DNA of 64,000 nt from Palleronia sediminis (GTDB lineage: Bacteria; Pseudomonadota; Alphaproteobacteria; Rhodobacterales; Rhodobacteraceae), in assembly GCF_004358695.1 (NCBI RefSeq), contig NZ_SNAA01000002.1, positions 186,001-250,000 of the forward strand. Direction: 5' to 3'. Positions 35,618 to 48,397 of the stretch are shown in pieces. The notes under the pieces are model-generated. The model did not search any database. It was not told where the DNA came from and saw nothing but the letters and a program-made list of their open reading frames with translations. The translations under genes were made by a program, and so were the position numbers. The first letter of the stretch is position 1. Each line of letters starts with the position of its first letter.

Positions 35618-38272
35618 TCACAATCCCTCCAGGTGGGTTTCGACCGCGGCGATGGCCGCATCGGCCTTTTCGGCGGATTTGGCACCGCCCTGCGCCATCG
35701 CGGGCCGGCCACCGCCGCCCTTGCCGCCAAGCGCCTCGACCGCGACGCGCACGAGATCGACCGCCGATAGCCGCCCGGTCAGATCGTCGGTAACGCCCGC
35801 CGCGACCGCCGCCTTGTCGCCCGCATCCGCGATCAGGACCACCGCGCCCGACCCGATCTGCGCCTTTTGCGCGTCGATGAGCGGCGGCAGATCCTTGCCC
35901 GACACGCCGTCGACCCGTTGGGCGACCAGCTTGATGCCGCCGACCTCGCGCAGGACCGGGGCCGCGCCGTTGCCCGCCATCGCGCGGTCGCGGCGCAGAT
36001 CGGCCAGTTCGGCCTGAAGCTGTCGCCGTTCGTCCATCATCGCCCGCAGCCGCGCCGGCAGGTCGGCCAGCGGCGCCTTGATCGCCGCCGCCGCCTCGTT
36101 GGCAAGCCGCGCCTGCTCGGCCAGATGGTCGAGCGCCGCCTGCCCGGTCAACGCCTCCACGCGCCGCACCCCCGCCGAAGAGGCCGAGTCGCCCGTCAGC
36201 ACGCAAAGCCCGATCTCGCCCGTGCGCGCGACATGGGTGCCGCCGCAAAGCTCGATCGACCATGTCCGCCCGTCGGTGCCGCGGCCCGTCGGCGCCTCGC
36301 CCATGGACACGACCCGGACCTCGTCGCCGTATTTCTCGCCGAACAGCGCCTGTGCGCCCAGGGCGCGCGCATCGTCCGGCGTCATCAGCCGCGTCGACAC
36401 CGCGCTGTCCTGCCGGATGAAGCTGTTGATCCGCCGCTCGATCTCGCCCATCTCCTCGGCGGTCAGCGCCTGGCGATGGCTGAAATCGAACCTCAGCCGG
36501 TCCGGCGCATTCAGCGATCCGCGCTGCGCGACATGATCGCCGAGCACTTCGCGCAGGGCCTCGTTCAGCAGATGCGTGGCGGAATGGTTGGCCCGGATCT
36601 TTTGGCGACGCTCGCCATCGACGGCGAGGCGGCCGGTCGCCCCCTCGGTCAGGACACCCGATTTCACCGTGCCGAAATGCACGAAGACCCCGGCGATCTT
36701 TTTCGTATCGGTGATCTCGACCGTTGCATCCCCGGTGGCCAGACTGCCGGTATCGCCCACCTGCCCGCCCGCCTCGGCGTAGAACGGCGTCTGGTTCACC
36801 GCGATCTGCACCGACGCGCCGCTTTCCGCGCGCGCCACCCGGTCCGCGCCCACGACGATGGCCAGCACGCTCGCCTCGGCCTCGAGCGTGTCGTAGCCGA
36901 GGAACTCGGTGATACCATGCGCCTCGGCCACGTCGTACCAGATCGCGGCATCGGCCGTCTCGCCCGAGCCGACCCAGGCCGCGCGCGCCTTGGCCTTTTG
37001 CGCGGCCATCGCGCTGTCGAAACTCTCGGTGTTCACGCCGCGGCCCTTCTCGCGCAGCGCATCCTGCGTCAGGTCCAGCGGAAACCCGTAGGTGTCATAC
37101 AGCTTGAACGCGGTCTCACCCGGAAGATCGGTGCCATCGGGCAGGCGCGCGACCTCGTCATCGAGCAGCCGCAGACCCCGGTCCAGCGTCTGGCGAAAGC
37201 GCGTTTCCTCGGATTCCAGCGTTTCCTCGATCATCGGGCGCGCATAACCGAGTTCGGGATAGGCATCGCCCATCTGCCGCACCAATTCGCCCACGAGACG
37301 GTGCATCACCGGACGCTCCGCCCCCAGCAGATGCGCGTGTCGCATCGCCCGCCGCATGATCCGCCGCAGCACATATCCGCGCCCCTCGTTTGAGGGCAGA
37401 ACCCCGTCGGCGATCAGGAAGGAACAGGACCGCAGGTGATCGGCGATGACGCGGTGATGCACGTTACCGGGCCCGTCGGGCTCGGTCCCCGTCGCCGCGG
37501 CCGAGGCCTCGATCAGCGCGCGGAAAAGGTCGGTGTCGTAATTGTCGTGCTTGCCCTGAAGCAACGCGCCGATCCGCTCCAGACCCATCCCGGTGTCGAT
37601 GGATTTCGCCGCCAGTTCCTTCCGGGTTCCGTCGGCGAACTGCTCGTACTGCATGAAGACGAGGTTCCAGATCTCGATGAACCGGTCGCCATCCTCATCG
37701 GGGCTCCCCGGAGGGCCACCCGCGATGCCGGGGCCGTGGTCGTAAAAGATCTCGGTGCAGGGCCCGCAAGGCCCCGTCGGGCCGGCCGACCAGAAATTGT
37801 CGTCGGTCGCGATGCGGATGATCCGGTCGTCGCCAAGGCCCGCGACCCGTTTCCAGATCTCCACCGCCTCGTCGTCGGTGTGGTAGACCGTGACCAGAAG
37901 CCGGTCGGGGTCGATCCCGAACTCGCGCGTGAGCAAGGTCCAGGCCAGCGCGATCGCATCGTCCTTGAAATAATCCCCGAACGAGAAATTTCCCAGCATC
38001 TCGAAAAACGTATGGTGCCGCGCGGTATAGCCGACATTGTCGAGATCGTTATGCTTGCCGCCCGCGCGGACGCATTTCTGGGCCGTGACCGCCCGCGTGT
38101 AGTCGCGTGTCTCGATGCCGGTAAAGAGGTTCTTGAATTGAACCATCCCGGCGGCGGTGAACATAAGCGTCGGATCGTTGCGCGGCACCAGCGACGAACT
38201 CGGCACCTCGGCGTGACCGTTCCCGGCGAAGTAATCGAGAAACGTACGGCGGATTTCATTCAGGCTGGGCAT
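35618..38272 (-). CDS. alaS: Alanyl-tRNA synthetase
   Basis: The 884-residue class II synthetase charges tRNA-Ala. The catalytic domain (about 1-440) includes [17 protein letters not shown] and [15 protein letters not shown]. The editing domain has the zinc motif HSATH ([12 protein letters not shown]) together with CGGTH. The C-terminal C-Ala domain has the Gly-rich [15 protein letters not shown]. Length is standard. It lies downstream of recA in the order recA-alaS, typical of alphaproteobacteria. Confidence 0.98.
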   Translation of the reverse strand: MPSLNEIRRTFLDYFAGNGHAEVPSSSLVPRNDPTLMFTAAGMVQFKNLFTGIETRDYTRAVTAQKCVRAGGKHNDLDNVGYTARHHTFFEMLGNFSFGDYFKDDAIALAWTLLTREFGIDPDRLLVTVYHTDDEAVEIWKRVAGLGDDRIIRIATDDNFWSAGPTGPCGPCTEIFYDHGPGIAGGPPGSPDEDGDRFIEIWNLVFMQYEQFADGTRKELAAKSIDTGMGLERIGALLQGKHDNYDTDLFRALIEASAAATGTEPDGPGNVHHRVIADHLRSCSFLIADGVLPSNEGRGYVLRRIMRRAMRHAHLLGAERPVMHRLVGELVRQMGDAYPELGYARPMIEETLESEETRFRQTLDRGLRLLDDEVARLPDGTDLPGETAFKLYDTYGFPLDLTQDALREKGRGVNTESFDSAMAAQKAKARAAWVGSGETADAAIWYDVAEAHGITEFLGYDTLEAEASVLAIVVGADRVARAESGASVQIAVNQTPFYAEAGGQVGDTGSLATGDATVEITDTKKIAGVFVHFGTVKSGVLTEGATGRLAVDGERRQKIRANHSATHLLNEALREVLGDHVAQRGSLNAPDRLRFDFSHRQALTAEEMGEIERRINSFIRQDSAVSTRLMTPDDARALGAQALFGEKYGDEVRVVSMGEAPTGRGTDGRTWSIELCGGTHVARTGEIGLCVLTGDSASSAGVRRVEALTGQAALDHLAEQARLANEAAAAIKAPLADLPARLRAMMDERRQLQAELADLRRDRAMAGNGAAPVLREVGGIKLVAQRVDGVSGKDLPPLIDAQKAQIGSGAVVLIADAGDKAAVAAGVTDDLTGRLSAVDLVRVAVEALGGKGGGGRPAMAQGGAKSAEKADAAIAAVETHLEGL

Positions 38273-38422
38273 CGCGAAGATCGATCCTCTGGAGGCAGAC
38301 CTGCCCCGATCTAGCCGCCCGCAAGTTCGGCGTAAAGCGGCCCGCGTCCCGCGATCCGCATGTGCTGCACGCCGGGGCTGAGGGGACGGGTCGGCGACCC
38401 GCCCGCCCTGTTGCGCCAGCGC

Positions 38423-39496
38423 CTATTCCTCGACCACCGAATCCTCTTCGGAACCCGCGAAATCGAGACCGTGGCTCGCGCGGATCTTGTCCTCGATCTC
38501 GAGCGCGATGGCGGGGTTGGCCTTGAGGAAGGTCTTTGCGTTCTCGCGACCCTGGCCGATCCGCTCGTCGCCATAGCTGAACCACGACCCGGACTTGTCG
38601 ACCACGCCCGCCTTGACACCGAGATCCAGAAGCTCGCCAGTCTTGGAGATCCCCTCGCCATACATGATGTCGAACTCGACCTGCTTGAACGGCGGCGATA
38701 CCTTGTTCTTGACGACCTTGACGCGGGTCTGGTTGCCCACCACCTCGTCGCGATCCTTGATCGAGCCGATGCGCCGGATATCGAGCCGCACCGAGGAGTA
38801 GAATTTCAGCGCATTGCCGCCCGTCGTCGTTTCCGGGCTGCCGAACATCACGCCGATCTTCATGCGGATCTGGTTGATGAAGATCACCGTGCAACCCGAC
38901 CGGTGGATCGACCCGGTGAGCTTGCGCATGGCCTGGCTCATGAGGCGGGCATGAACCCCGACGGAGCTGTCACCCATATCGCCTTCGAGTTCACTTTTCG
39001 GCGTCAGCGCCGCGACGGAGTCGACGACGACCATGCTCACCGCGCCCGAACGCACCAGCGTATCGGTGATCTCGAGCGCCTGCTCCCCGGTATCGGGCTG
39101 CGAGATCAGCAACTCCTCGAGGCTGACGCCGAGCTTGCGGGCATATTGCGGATCGAGCGCGTGTTCCGCATCGACAAAGGCGCAAACCCCGCCCTTCTTC
39201 TGCTCTTCGGCGACGCAATGCAGCGTCAGCGTCGTCTTGCCCGACGATTCCGGGCCGTAGATCTCGACGATCCGGCCCTTGGGGATGCCACCGATGCCAA
39301 GCGCGATGTCGAGCCCGAGCGATCCGGTCGAGGTCGATTCGATATCGGGAACGGGGGTGTCGCCCCCGAGCTTCATGATCGATCCCTTGCCGAACTGACG
39401 TTCGATCTGGGCCAGGGCAGAATCGAGTGCCTTCTGCTTGTCCGCGCTTCGCTTGTCAGCCATGTCCAGAATGCTCGCAGATTTCATGTTCGCCAT
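38423..39496 (-). CDS. recA: Recombinase RecA
   Basis: RecA pairs homologous DNA and triggers LexA self-cleavage. The 357-residue protein has Walker [10 protein letters not shown] (81-89), Walker [11 protein letters not shown], loop L1 ([18 protein letters not shown]) and L2 ([20 protein letters not shown]), and an acidic C-terminus ([10 protein letters not shown]). Start 39496 is next to AAGG, so ATG 39487 with AAGG nine bases upstream is a possible alternative. The upstream region holds an exact alphaproteobacterial SOS box (39538-39552). alaS follows after 150 bases. Confidence 0.98.
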   Translation of the reverse strand: MANMKSASILDMADKRSADKQKALDSALAQIERQFGKGSIMKLGGDTPVPDIESTSTGSLGLDIALGIGGIPKGRIVEIYGPESSGKTTLTLHCVAEEQKKGGVCAFVDAEHALDPQYARKLGVSLEELLISQPDTGEQALEITDTLVRSGAVSMVVVDSVAALTPKSELEGDMGDSSVGVHARLMSQAMRKLTGSIHRSGCTVIFINQIRMKIGVMFGSPETTTGGNALKFYSSVRLDIRRIGSIKDRDEVVGNQTRVKVVKNKVSPPFKQVEFDIMYGEGISKTGELLDLGVKAGVVDKSGSWFSYGDERIGQGRENAKTFLKANPAIALEIEDKIRASHGLDFAGSEEDSVVEE

Positions 39497-39537
39497 CCTT
39501 ATTTCACGTCGCCGGGTGCGCGACAACGAGTGCTTTT

Positions 39538-39552
39538 GTTCTTGCCTTGTTC
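39538..39552. promoter_or_regulatory. LexA-type SOS box before recA
   Basis: GTTC-TTGCCTT-GTTC on the plus strand (GAAC-N7-GAAC on the recA strand) is an exact match to the alphaproteobacterial LexA direct repeat. It lies 41-56 bases before the recA start. Confidence 0.85.
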
Positions 39553-39621
39553 TCGTATATGGGGAAACCCGCGAACATTGCAAACCCTCATCCAGCATGA
39601 GGCAAATGCCTGAACGAAAGG

Positions 39622-41907
39622 TTAGTTTGCGGGCACGGCCACGGCATCCTCGAGCTCGGCGAGCGAAAACGGTTTGGGCAGGAATTTCGACGCGGGAAAG
39701 GCGCGGCGCTGTTCGTCCAGCGTTTCCTCGGCATAACCCGAGATGAAGATCACGCGTGTGTCGGGGCGCGCGCTCAGCGCTTCTCCGACCCATGACGGCC
39801 CGTCGCGGCCGGGCATGATGATGTCGCTGAGGAATACGTCGACGCGAAGCTCTGGATCCTGCAGGATCGCAAGCGCCTGTTCGGCATCCGCGGCCTCGAT
39901 CACCTGGTGGCCCCGCATCCTGAGCGCCCGCGATATGAAGGCGCGCACCGGATCCTCGTCCTCGACCAGCAAAACGACGTCGCCACCGGGCGTGATGGGG
40001 GGGGTCGGGGGCGTCTCGTTCTCTTTTGGGGTGGTTTGCACGGGGTCGGGCCGGTCGGCGGCGGGCAGGTATATGGTGAACGTCGTGCCGCGCCCGATCG
40101 TGCTGTCGACGAAGACATAGCCGCCGGTCTGTTTCACAATGCCGTAGACCGTGGAAAGGCCGAGGCCGGTGCCTTCGCCCGCGCGTTTCGTGGTAAAGAA
40201 CGGCTCAAAGATCTTCTCGCGGACATCCTGGGCGATGCCGGTACCCTCGTCGGACACCGAGATGACGCAATAGCTCCCCGCGAGGATTGTGGCCCTTTCC
40301 CGCGTCAAGGGCGCGTCGAGGTCGAGCGCCTCGGTACGGATCGAGATCTTGCCGCCATCGGGCATCGCGTCGCGGGCATTGACGACGAGATTGACGATCA
40401 CCTGCTCAAGCTGGCGCGGATCGGCCCGGATCGCCCGCGTCATGTTCGAGTGTTCCACCGAAAGCGTTACCCGTTCGCCGACCAACCGATTGAGAAGGTG
40501 GGTCAGATCCGACAGGACGGATGGCAGTTCCAGAACCTCGGGATCGAGCGATTGCTTGCGCGAAAAAGCCAGCAATTGGCGCACGAGGCCGGCCGCCCGG
40601 CCCGCGTTCTGGTTGATCTGCACCAGATCCGCGAAATCGGGGTCGCCCGCATCGTGGCGCATGAGCAATAGGTCGCAATGCCCGCTGATCGCCGTCAGCA
40701 GATTGTTGAAATCATGCGCGATACCGCCCGCGAGCTGACCGATGGCCTGCATTTTCTGGCTTTGGACGAACTGCGCCTCGAGCGTCTTCATGTCGGTCGC
40801 ATCCTGGCAAACCGCGATGAGGCGGTCAGTGCGGCCAGCGACCTTGGACAAGGTGGTCTTGACGAAAAGATCGGGCTTGGCGCGGGCCGCGCGGCCGATT
40901 TCGGGCTTGTCGAGCGCCGTTCCGGCGAATGCCGCGCCGATCCAGTCCGAAACGGGGCGTCCGAGTCCGTCGAACACCTCGCCCAAGCGGGGATCTTCGC
41001 CGTCCTGTAGGTTGAAAAGACGCCGTGCCTGGACGTTCGACGCCAGTATCCGGCCGTCGCGGCCGAGCTCGAGCATGGCCACCGGGATGTGCTCGATATC
41101 TGGCAGGACATGCGGGGCCTCGATCGGGGTCGCCACGACCTCGCGCCGGCCCGGCGCCGGCAGGTCCGTGACCGCGACCGAGACGAGCTGCGGGCGCCCG
41201 GGCAGCAGCATCTCGACCGTAGCGTTGTCATGCAGATCCGGGGCGCCATCACGGAGATCGACGGCAAAAATATCCTCGAGCAGGGCGCCGCGCAGATCGG
41301 GCTGGCCCGCCGCCTCGAGCGCGGCGCGCAGGTTGTGCCCCACCCAGGTAACGCGGTCGCAATCGTCGATATGGAACCGCAGCACGTTGCGAGGCTCGGC
41401 CATCAGGCGGCGATCCTCGAGCCGTTCGACCTCCCACAACAGGGATCCGCCGGCCATGCGGCGCACCCGAAGGCGCAAAAGCCCCGTGGGCAGGGTGAAC
41501 CGGTCCTCGGCCAGGCCCTCGACCGCCGCGAGCCGCGCCAAGCGCGCAACATCGCCCACGGGGTCGGCGCTATGGGGTGACAACGCCGCCTCGGGGGATG
41601 CGGTTTTGCTCCGTTTCCAAAAAGGGTTCCCCGCACCGTCCGTGACGAAAACCGACCCGCCGGTCGCGACGGAAAGCGCGCGGGCCTGCGCGATATCGGA
41701 CCTCTTTCGCATGGCGGGAAACAAACGCAAAACCGCTATAAAGGCGCAGAATGCGGCGAGTGTCGCAGCGACGGCAAAGGCCGAGCCGGCAATGCGCGGC
41801 ACGACGACCCCAAGGCCGATGGCTGCAAGCGCGATGGCCCCGAGCCCGATCAATCGCGGGCGCGATACCTGCACACGCCGAATATCACCCGTTCCCGCGT
41901 CGGACAC
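39622..41907 (-). CDS. cckA: Cell cycle hybrid histidine kinase CckA
   Basis: CckA feeds phosphate through ChpT to CtrA and CpdR and so governs cell cycle or motility genes. The 761-residue protein has two N-terminal helices (about 19-37 and 43-62), PAS-like regions (about 160-365), a HisKA domain with H398 (GGIAHDFNN), an HATPase with N-box [15 protein letters not shown] and G-boxes DEGTGI and GEGTGLGL, a linker, and a receiver domain (642-760) with D695 (FLSDIIMPG). All active residues are present. It is transcribed after rsmB, with a CtrA-like box in front. Confidence 0.95.
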   Translation of the reverse strand: MSDAGTGDIRRVQVSRPRLIGLGAIALAAIGLGVVVPRIAGSAFAVAATLAAFCAFIAVLRLFPAMRKRSDIAQARALSVATGGSVFVTDGAGNPFWKRSKTASPEAALSPHSADPVGDVARLARLAAVEGLAEDRFTLPTGLLRLRVRRMAGGSLLWEVERLEDRRLMAEPRNVLRFHIDDCDRVTWVGHNLRAALEAAGQPDLRGALLEDIFAVDLRDGAPDLHDNATVEMLLPGRPQLVSVAVTDLPAPGRREVVATPIEAPHVLPDIEHIPVAMLELGRDGRILASNVQARRLFNLQDGEDPRLGEVFDGLGRPVSDWIGAAFAGTALDKPEIGRAARAKPDLFVKTTLSKVAGRTDRLIAVCQDATDMKTLEAQFVQSQKMQAIGQLAGGIAHDFNNLLTAISGHCDLLLMRHDAGDPDFADLVQINQNAGRAAGLVRQLLAFSRKQSLDPEVLELPSVLSDLTHLLNRLVGERVTLSVEHSNMTRAIRADPRQLEQVIVNLVVNARDAMPDGGKISIRTEALDLDAPLTRERATILAGSYCVISVSDEGTGIAQDVREKIFEPFFTTKRAGEGTGLGLSTVYGIVKQTGGYVFVDSTIGRGTTFTIYLPAADRPDPVQTTPKENETPPTPPITPGGDVVLLVEDEDPVRAFISRALRMRGHQVIEAADAEQALAILQDPELRVDVFLSDIIMPGRDGPSWVGEALSARPDTRVIFISGYAEETLDEQRRAFPASKFLPKPFSLAELEDAVAVPAN

Positions 41908-41956
41908 GCATCCCTCCCTCGGGGCTAAATCGTCATGTCACCTTGCCCCGAGGATC

Positions 41957-41971
41957 TTAACAACCGGTAAA
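41957..41971. promoter_or_regulatory. CtrA-like box in front of cckA
   Basis: On the cckA strand TTTA-N7-TTAA differs at one base from the TTAA-N7-TTAA CtrA motif. It is 50-64 bases upstream of the cckA start, in the gap after rsmB. Confidence 0.45.
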
Positions 41972-41974
41972 TGC

Positions 41975-43129
41975 TCAGGGAGAGAGCTGAAGAATTGCGA
42001 TGTAGAAACCGTCGCCCCCATCGAGCGGCGTAAACCGATGCGCGTCGATCAACCGAAATTCCGGGTGGCTTTCAAGAAACGCAGCGACCCGGTCGCCATT
42101 CTCGGCGTCGAAGATGGAGCAGGTCGCATAGGCGAGATATCCACCGGGCGCGACATAACAAGCGGATGCGGATAGAACTTCATCTTGTCTCTTAAGTAAT
42201 GCCTCCAAACCGCTATCATTCATGGAAATCTTTCCATGGGGCTGGCGGCGCCATGCTCCGCTGCCCGAGCACGGCGCATCGGCAAGCACGAGGTCGTACC
42301 CACACGGATCCGGTGTGTTAACTACCTTGACCCCTGCACCGGCACGCGTGGCGCGTGTGAGCAGATCCTTCATCCGGTCGCGAAACTTGTCATGCGCATG
42401 CAGCCTCGCCGGCCGATGCGCGGCCAGCGCAAGCGTCTTGCCCCCTCCACCGGCACAGAAATCCAGCACCCGCAAGCCAGTCACCGGCGGTAGACGGTCG
42501 ATCACGGCCTGGCTCGCGGCGTCCTGGATCTCGATCAAGCCTTGGTGAAACGCATGGGACCCGGGGATCGCACGCGTGCGGTCGATCACCTCGATGGCGG
42601 TCGGCGACAGGGGATGGGCGCGAGCCGTTATCCCCTCTGCCGCCAATTGCTCGATGGCCGCATCCCGGTTCGTTTTCAGCGGGTTGGCCCGCAGAAACAC
42701 CGGCGCGCGGTCGCGCATCGCGCGCGCTACCGGCTCGGCCTCGGGCCCGAGGCTCCGGTCGAGTTCGGGCCAGAGCCATTCGGGCCAGTCGAGCGCCTCA
42801 CGCCCCTCGGGCCGTCGCCCGCCGGCCTGTTCGACGTCAGTCAGCGGACCGGGGCCGTAGGGATCAACATCAAAGACGCCCTCCAAACCCCCGATTTCGC
42901 GCAAATATCCGATCATGCGCGCACGCCCCGTGGTGCCGCCACCGCGGATCGCCACCGACCACCAGCGCCGCAGGATATCGAAGACAAGATCGCGCACCGC
43001 CGCGCGGTCCCTGGATCCGGCATATCGCGCGCCGCGGGCCCAGTTGGTCAGGACCTTCTCGGCCGGCGTTCCCCCTTCTATGGCGTCGAGGCACAGGATC
43101 GCCGCTTGCGCACGGGCCCCGGGCGTCAT
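41975..43129 (-). CDS. RsmB/NOP-family RNA cytosine-C5 methyltransferase
   Basis: The 384-residue protein carries an N-terminal NusB-like region and the SAM-dependent methyltransferase core: motif I VLDFCAGGGGKTLALAA, the PC motif ADAPCSGSGAWRRQP with one catalytic Cys, and TCSIFDAEN with the second. It is RsmB-like, probably modifying 16S rRNA or a tRNA. The substrate cannot be settled from sequence. GGGAGGATGCG precedes ATG 43129. It lies between guaB and cckA in the same direction. Confidence 0.92.
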   Translation of the reverse strand: MTPGARAQAAILCLDAIEGGTPAEKVLTNWARGARYAGSRDRAAVRDLVFDILRRWWSVAIRGGGTTGRARMIGYLREIGGLEGVFDVDPYGPGPLTDVEQAGGRRPEGREALDWPEWLWPELDRSLGPEAEPVARAMRDRAPVFLRANPLKTNRDAAIEQLAAEGITARAHPLSPTAIEVIDRTRAIPGSHAFHQGLIEIQDAASQAVIDRLPPVTGLRVLDFCAGGGGKTLALAAHRPARLHAHDKFRDRMKDLLTRATRAGAGVKVVNTPDPCGYDLVLADAPCSGSGAWRRQPHGKISMNDSGLEALLKRQDEVLSASACYVAPGGYLAYATCSIFDAENGDRVAAFLESHPEFRLIDAHRFTPLDGGDGFYIAILQLSP

Positions 43130-43165
43130 CGCATCCTCCCGCCTGCACTCGGCGTCGGCATGGCC

Positions 43166-45558
<2,393 letters not shown>

Positions 45559-45593
45559 GCGGTCGAACCTGCGCCCACCGCATGAAGATTTCG

Positions 45594-46709
45594 CTAATCG
45601 CGGTACAAAAGCGACGTGCCGTCGCGGAACACATGCACCTTGTCGGGCTCGGCGGTCAGGCGCACGGTCGATCCCCGCAGCCCGGAATGGGTGCCCTGCA
45701 ACTTGGCGATCACGGCCGCGTCACCTTTTTCCTTGTCGTCGAGAGACGCCTCACCCGTCTCGAAATAAAGCAGCGTCACCTCGCCCAGGGCCTCGACGAT
45801 ATCCACCTTGCCCTCGAAGATATATCCGTCCGGCCCGGCCTCGGCGAAATCCTCGGGGCGGACGCCAACCTTGACCCGCGCGCCCTTGTCGCTGTCGCGG
45901 CTGGGGTAATGCGACAGCGCCGTTCCGCCGCCCTCGAGCTTGACGCGGGTATGTTCGCCGGTCTCGACGATCTCGCCGGGAAATAGGTTCATCGCGGGCG
46001 AGCCGATGAACTGTGCCACGAACTCGTTCTGCGGCCGTTCGTAGAGATCCAGGGGCGAGCCGACCTGGCTGATCCCGCCCCCCGCCAACACGACGATCCG
46101 CGTGGCCAGCGTCATCGCCTCGACCTGGTCGTGGGTGACGTAGATCATGGTCGAGTCGGGCATCTGTTCCTTGAGCTGCGCGATCTCGATCCGGGTGGCC
46201 ACGCGCAGCGCGGCATCGAGGTTCGAGAGCGGCTCGTCGAAGAGATACACCTTGGGGTCGCGCACGATCGAGCGGCCGATGGCCACCCGCTGCCGCTGAC
46301 CGCCCGACAGCGCCTTGGGAAGGCGGTCGAGATAGGGCTCGAGCTGGAGGATGCGCGCGGCCTTGCTCACGGCCTCGTCGATCTCTTCCTTGGATTTCTT
46401 GGCGATCTTGAGCGCGAAGGCCATGTTGTCGCGCACCGTCATATGCGGATAAAGCGCGTAGCTCTGGAACACCATGGCGATGCCGCGCTGCGCGGGGGGG
46501 ACGTTGTTGACCACCCTGCCGTCGATCTCGAGCGTGCCGCCCGTGATCTTTTCCAGCCCCGCGATCATCCGCAGGAGCGTCGATTTCCCGCAGCCCGAGG
46601 GGCCGACGAAAACGATCAGCTCGCCCTTCTTGATGTCGAGATTGATATCGCTCAGGACCTTGACGCTGCCATAGGCCTTGGCCACGTCCGTCAGCTTGAG
46701 ATCAGCCAT
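45594..46709 (-). CDS. aglK: Alpha-glucoside ABC transporter ATPase (MalK/UgpC type)
   Basis: The 371-residue ATPase energises alpha-glucoside uptake. Walker A is GPSGCGKST, the signature LSGGQRQR and Walker B VYLFDEPLSNLD. The C-terminal OB-like domain of the MalK type (about 235-370) includes NLFPGEIVETGEH and VGVRPEDF. The start follows the alpha-glucosidase stop by 12 bases and has GGGAG upstream. It is the last agl gene of the operon. Confidence 0.92.
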   Translation of the reverse strand: MADLKLTDVAKAYGSVKVLSDINLDIKKGELIVFVGPSGCGKSTLLRMIAGLEKITGGTLEIDGRVVNNVPPAQRGIAMVFQSYALYPHMTVRDNMAFALKIAKKSKEEIDEAVSKAARILQLEPYLDRLPKALSGGQRQRVAIGRSIVRDPKVYLFDEPLSNLDAALRVATRIEIAQLKEQMPDSTMIYVTHDQVEAMTLATRIVVLAGGGISQVGSPLDLYERPQNEFVAQFIGSPAMNLFPGEIVETGEHTRVKLEGGGTALSHYPSRDSDKGARVKVGVRPEDFAEAGPDGYIFEGKVDIVEALGEVTLLYFETGEASLDDKEKGDAAVIAKLQGTHSGLRGSTVRLTAEPDKVHVFRDGTSLLYRD

Positions 46710-46721
46710 GTCTCCGCTCCC

Positions 46722-48380
46722 TCAATGTGCTGCCGTCGTCGCAAAGGCGCCATGGCGCGGCGGCAGGTGAATTTCGCAGCCTTCGGGCACCGGCTCGAAG
46801 GGGGCATCGTCGCGGATCGTCCAGTCGCCCTCGGGCAGGGCCACCTTGCACGGCGCCTCTGCGAGGTTGAAGGCCACGAACACGCGGGTCTCTCCATCGT
46901 CGCGGATAAAGGAAAGCACTTCGTCATCGGCCTGCACAACCGTGAAATCGCCCTTGGACAGGACCGGCAGGGTTTTGCGGAAGGCGATGAAGGCCCGGTA
47001 GAAGTTCAGAACCGAGCCCGCGTCGCGATCCTGGAGCGACACGGCCTGCTCCACATGCTCGATCGCGACCGGCAACCACGGCCGCCCGTCCGAGAAGCCG
47101 CCGTTATGCTCGGTCGTCCAGGGCATGGGCGTGCGGCAGCCGTCGCGCCCGCGGAACTTGGGCCAGAACCGTTTGCCGTAGGGATCCTGAAGCTCGTCGA
47201 ACGGCACGTAGGCCTCGCCCAAGCCGAGTTCCTCGCCCTGGTAGAGGCAGACCGTGCCCCGCAGCGTCATCAGGATCGCCGCGTAGAGCCGGATCTGCGC
47301 GTCGTCGAGCCCCCACCGCGTCGGATATCGCACCGTGTCATGGTTGGAGAACGCCCAGCAGGCCCAGCCTTCGGTCACGACGCGGCCGAACCGTTCGAGC
47401 ACCTTGCCGATCCGCGACCCCGACGGGAACACCCCCGAGAGGAAATCGAAATCATAGGCCATGTGCAGCCGACCGTTCGAGGTATAGTCGCGCTGCGTTT
47501 CCATCCCGCGCTGGCTTTCGCCGATCTCGCCGACGCTGGTGATGTCGGGATATTCGTCCATCACCTCGCGCAGGCGTTGCAGAAAGGCGAGGTTGGCGGG
47601 CCGCGTCTTGTCGTAGAGATGATCCTGGAAATTGTAGGGGTTCACCGACGGGGCGGTGTTGTCGTTGCGGTATTCGACGGGCAGCGCGGGGTTGTCGCGC
47701 AGATCGGCGTCGTGGAAGTAGAAGTTCACGACATCGAGGCGGAACCCGTCCACCCCCTTGTCGAGCCAGAACCGCGCCACGTCGAGCAACTCGTCCTGCA
47801 CCTCGGGGCAGTGGAAATTCAGGTCCGGCTGCTCGGTCAGGAAATTGTGCAGGTAATACTGCATCCGCTCGGAATCCCACTCCCAGGCGGGGCCGCCGAA
47901 GATCGAGAGCCAGTTGTTCGGGGGCGTGCCATCGGGGCGCGGGTCGGCCCAGACATACCAATCCGACTTGGGATTGTCGCGCGAGGAGCGGCTTTCCTTG
48001 AACCAGTCATGCTCGGACGAGGTGTGGTTGAACACGAGGTCGATGAGCACCCGGATGCCCAGCCGATGCGCCTGGTGGACCAGCGCCTCGAAATCGCCCA
48101 TCGACCCGAACATCGGATCGACGTCGCGAAACGACGAGATATCATAGCCGAAATCGCGCATCGGCGAACGGAAGAACGGCGAGATCCAGATCGCGTCGAC
48201 CCCCAGCCGGCGCAGGTAGCCCAGCCGGTGGATGATGCCCGACAGGTCTCCGATCCCGTCATCGTTGCTGTCCTGGAACGAGCGCGGATAGACCTGATAG
48301 ATCACCGCGCCGCGCCACCAGTCGGGGTCGCGCTTCAGCGCCGACCTGGGCGCGTCCGACGAAGCTTCGAGAAACGACAT
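46722..48380 (-). CDS. aglA: Alpha-glucosidase (GH13)
   Basis: AglA hydrolyses imported alpha-glucosides such as sucrose, maltose or trehalose to glucose in the cytoplasm. The 552-residue protein has the GH13 barrel: region I LIDLVFNHTSSEHDWF, nucleophile Asp in GFRLDVVNFY, acid Glu in SVGEIGE and Asp in FSNHDTVR. There is no signal peptide. The start at 48380 begins MSFLEASSD and lacks a good Shine-Dalgarno, but it lies 17 bases after aglG. The carbohydrate-binding C-terminal domain is the usual beta sandwich. Confidence 0.93.
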   Translation of the reverse strand: MSFLEASSDAPRSALKRDPDWWRGAVIYQVYPRSFQDSNDDGIGDLSGIIHRLGYLRRLGVDAIWISPFFRSPMRDFGYDISSFRDVDPMFGSMGDFEALVHQAHRLGIRVLIDLVFNHTSSEHDWFKESRSSRDNPKSDWYVWADPRPDGTPPNNWLSIFGGPAWEWDSERMQYYLHNFLTEQPDLNFHCPEVQDELLDVARFWLDKGVDGFRLDVVNFYFHDADLRDNPALPVEYRNDNTAPSVNPYNFQDHLYDKTRPANLAFLQRLREVMDEYPDITSVGEIGESQRGMETQRDYTSNGRLHMAYDFDFLSGVFPSGSRIGKVLERFGRVVTEGWACWAFSNHDTVRYPTRWGLDDAQIRLYAAILMTLRGTVCLYQGEELGLGEAYVPFDELQDPYGKRFWPKFRGRDGCRTPMPWTTEHNGGFSDGRPWLPVAIEHVEQAVSLQDRDAGSVLNFYRAFIAFRKTLPVLSKGDFTVVQADDEVLSFIRDDGETRVFVAFNLAEAPCKVALPEGDWTIRDDAPFEPVPEGCEIHLPPRHGAFATTAAH

Positions 48381-48397
48381 ATGTGGGTGTTGATCCC

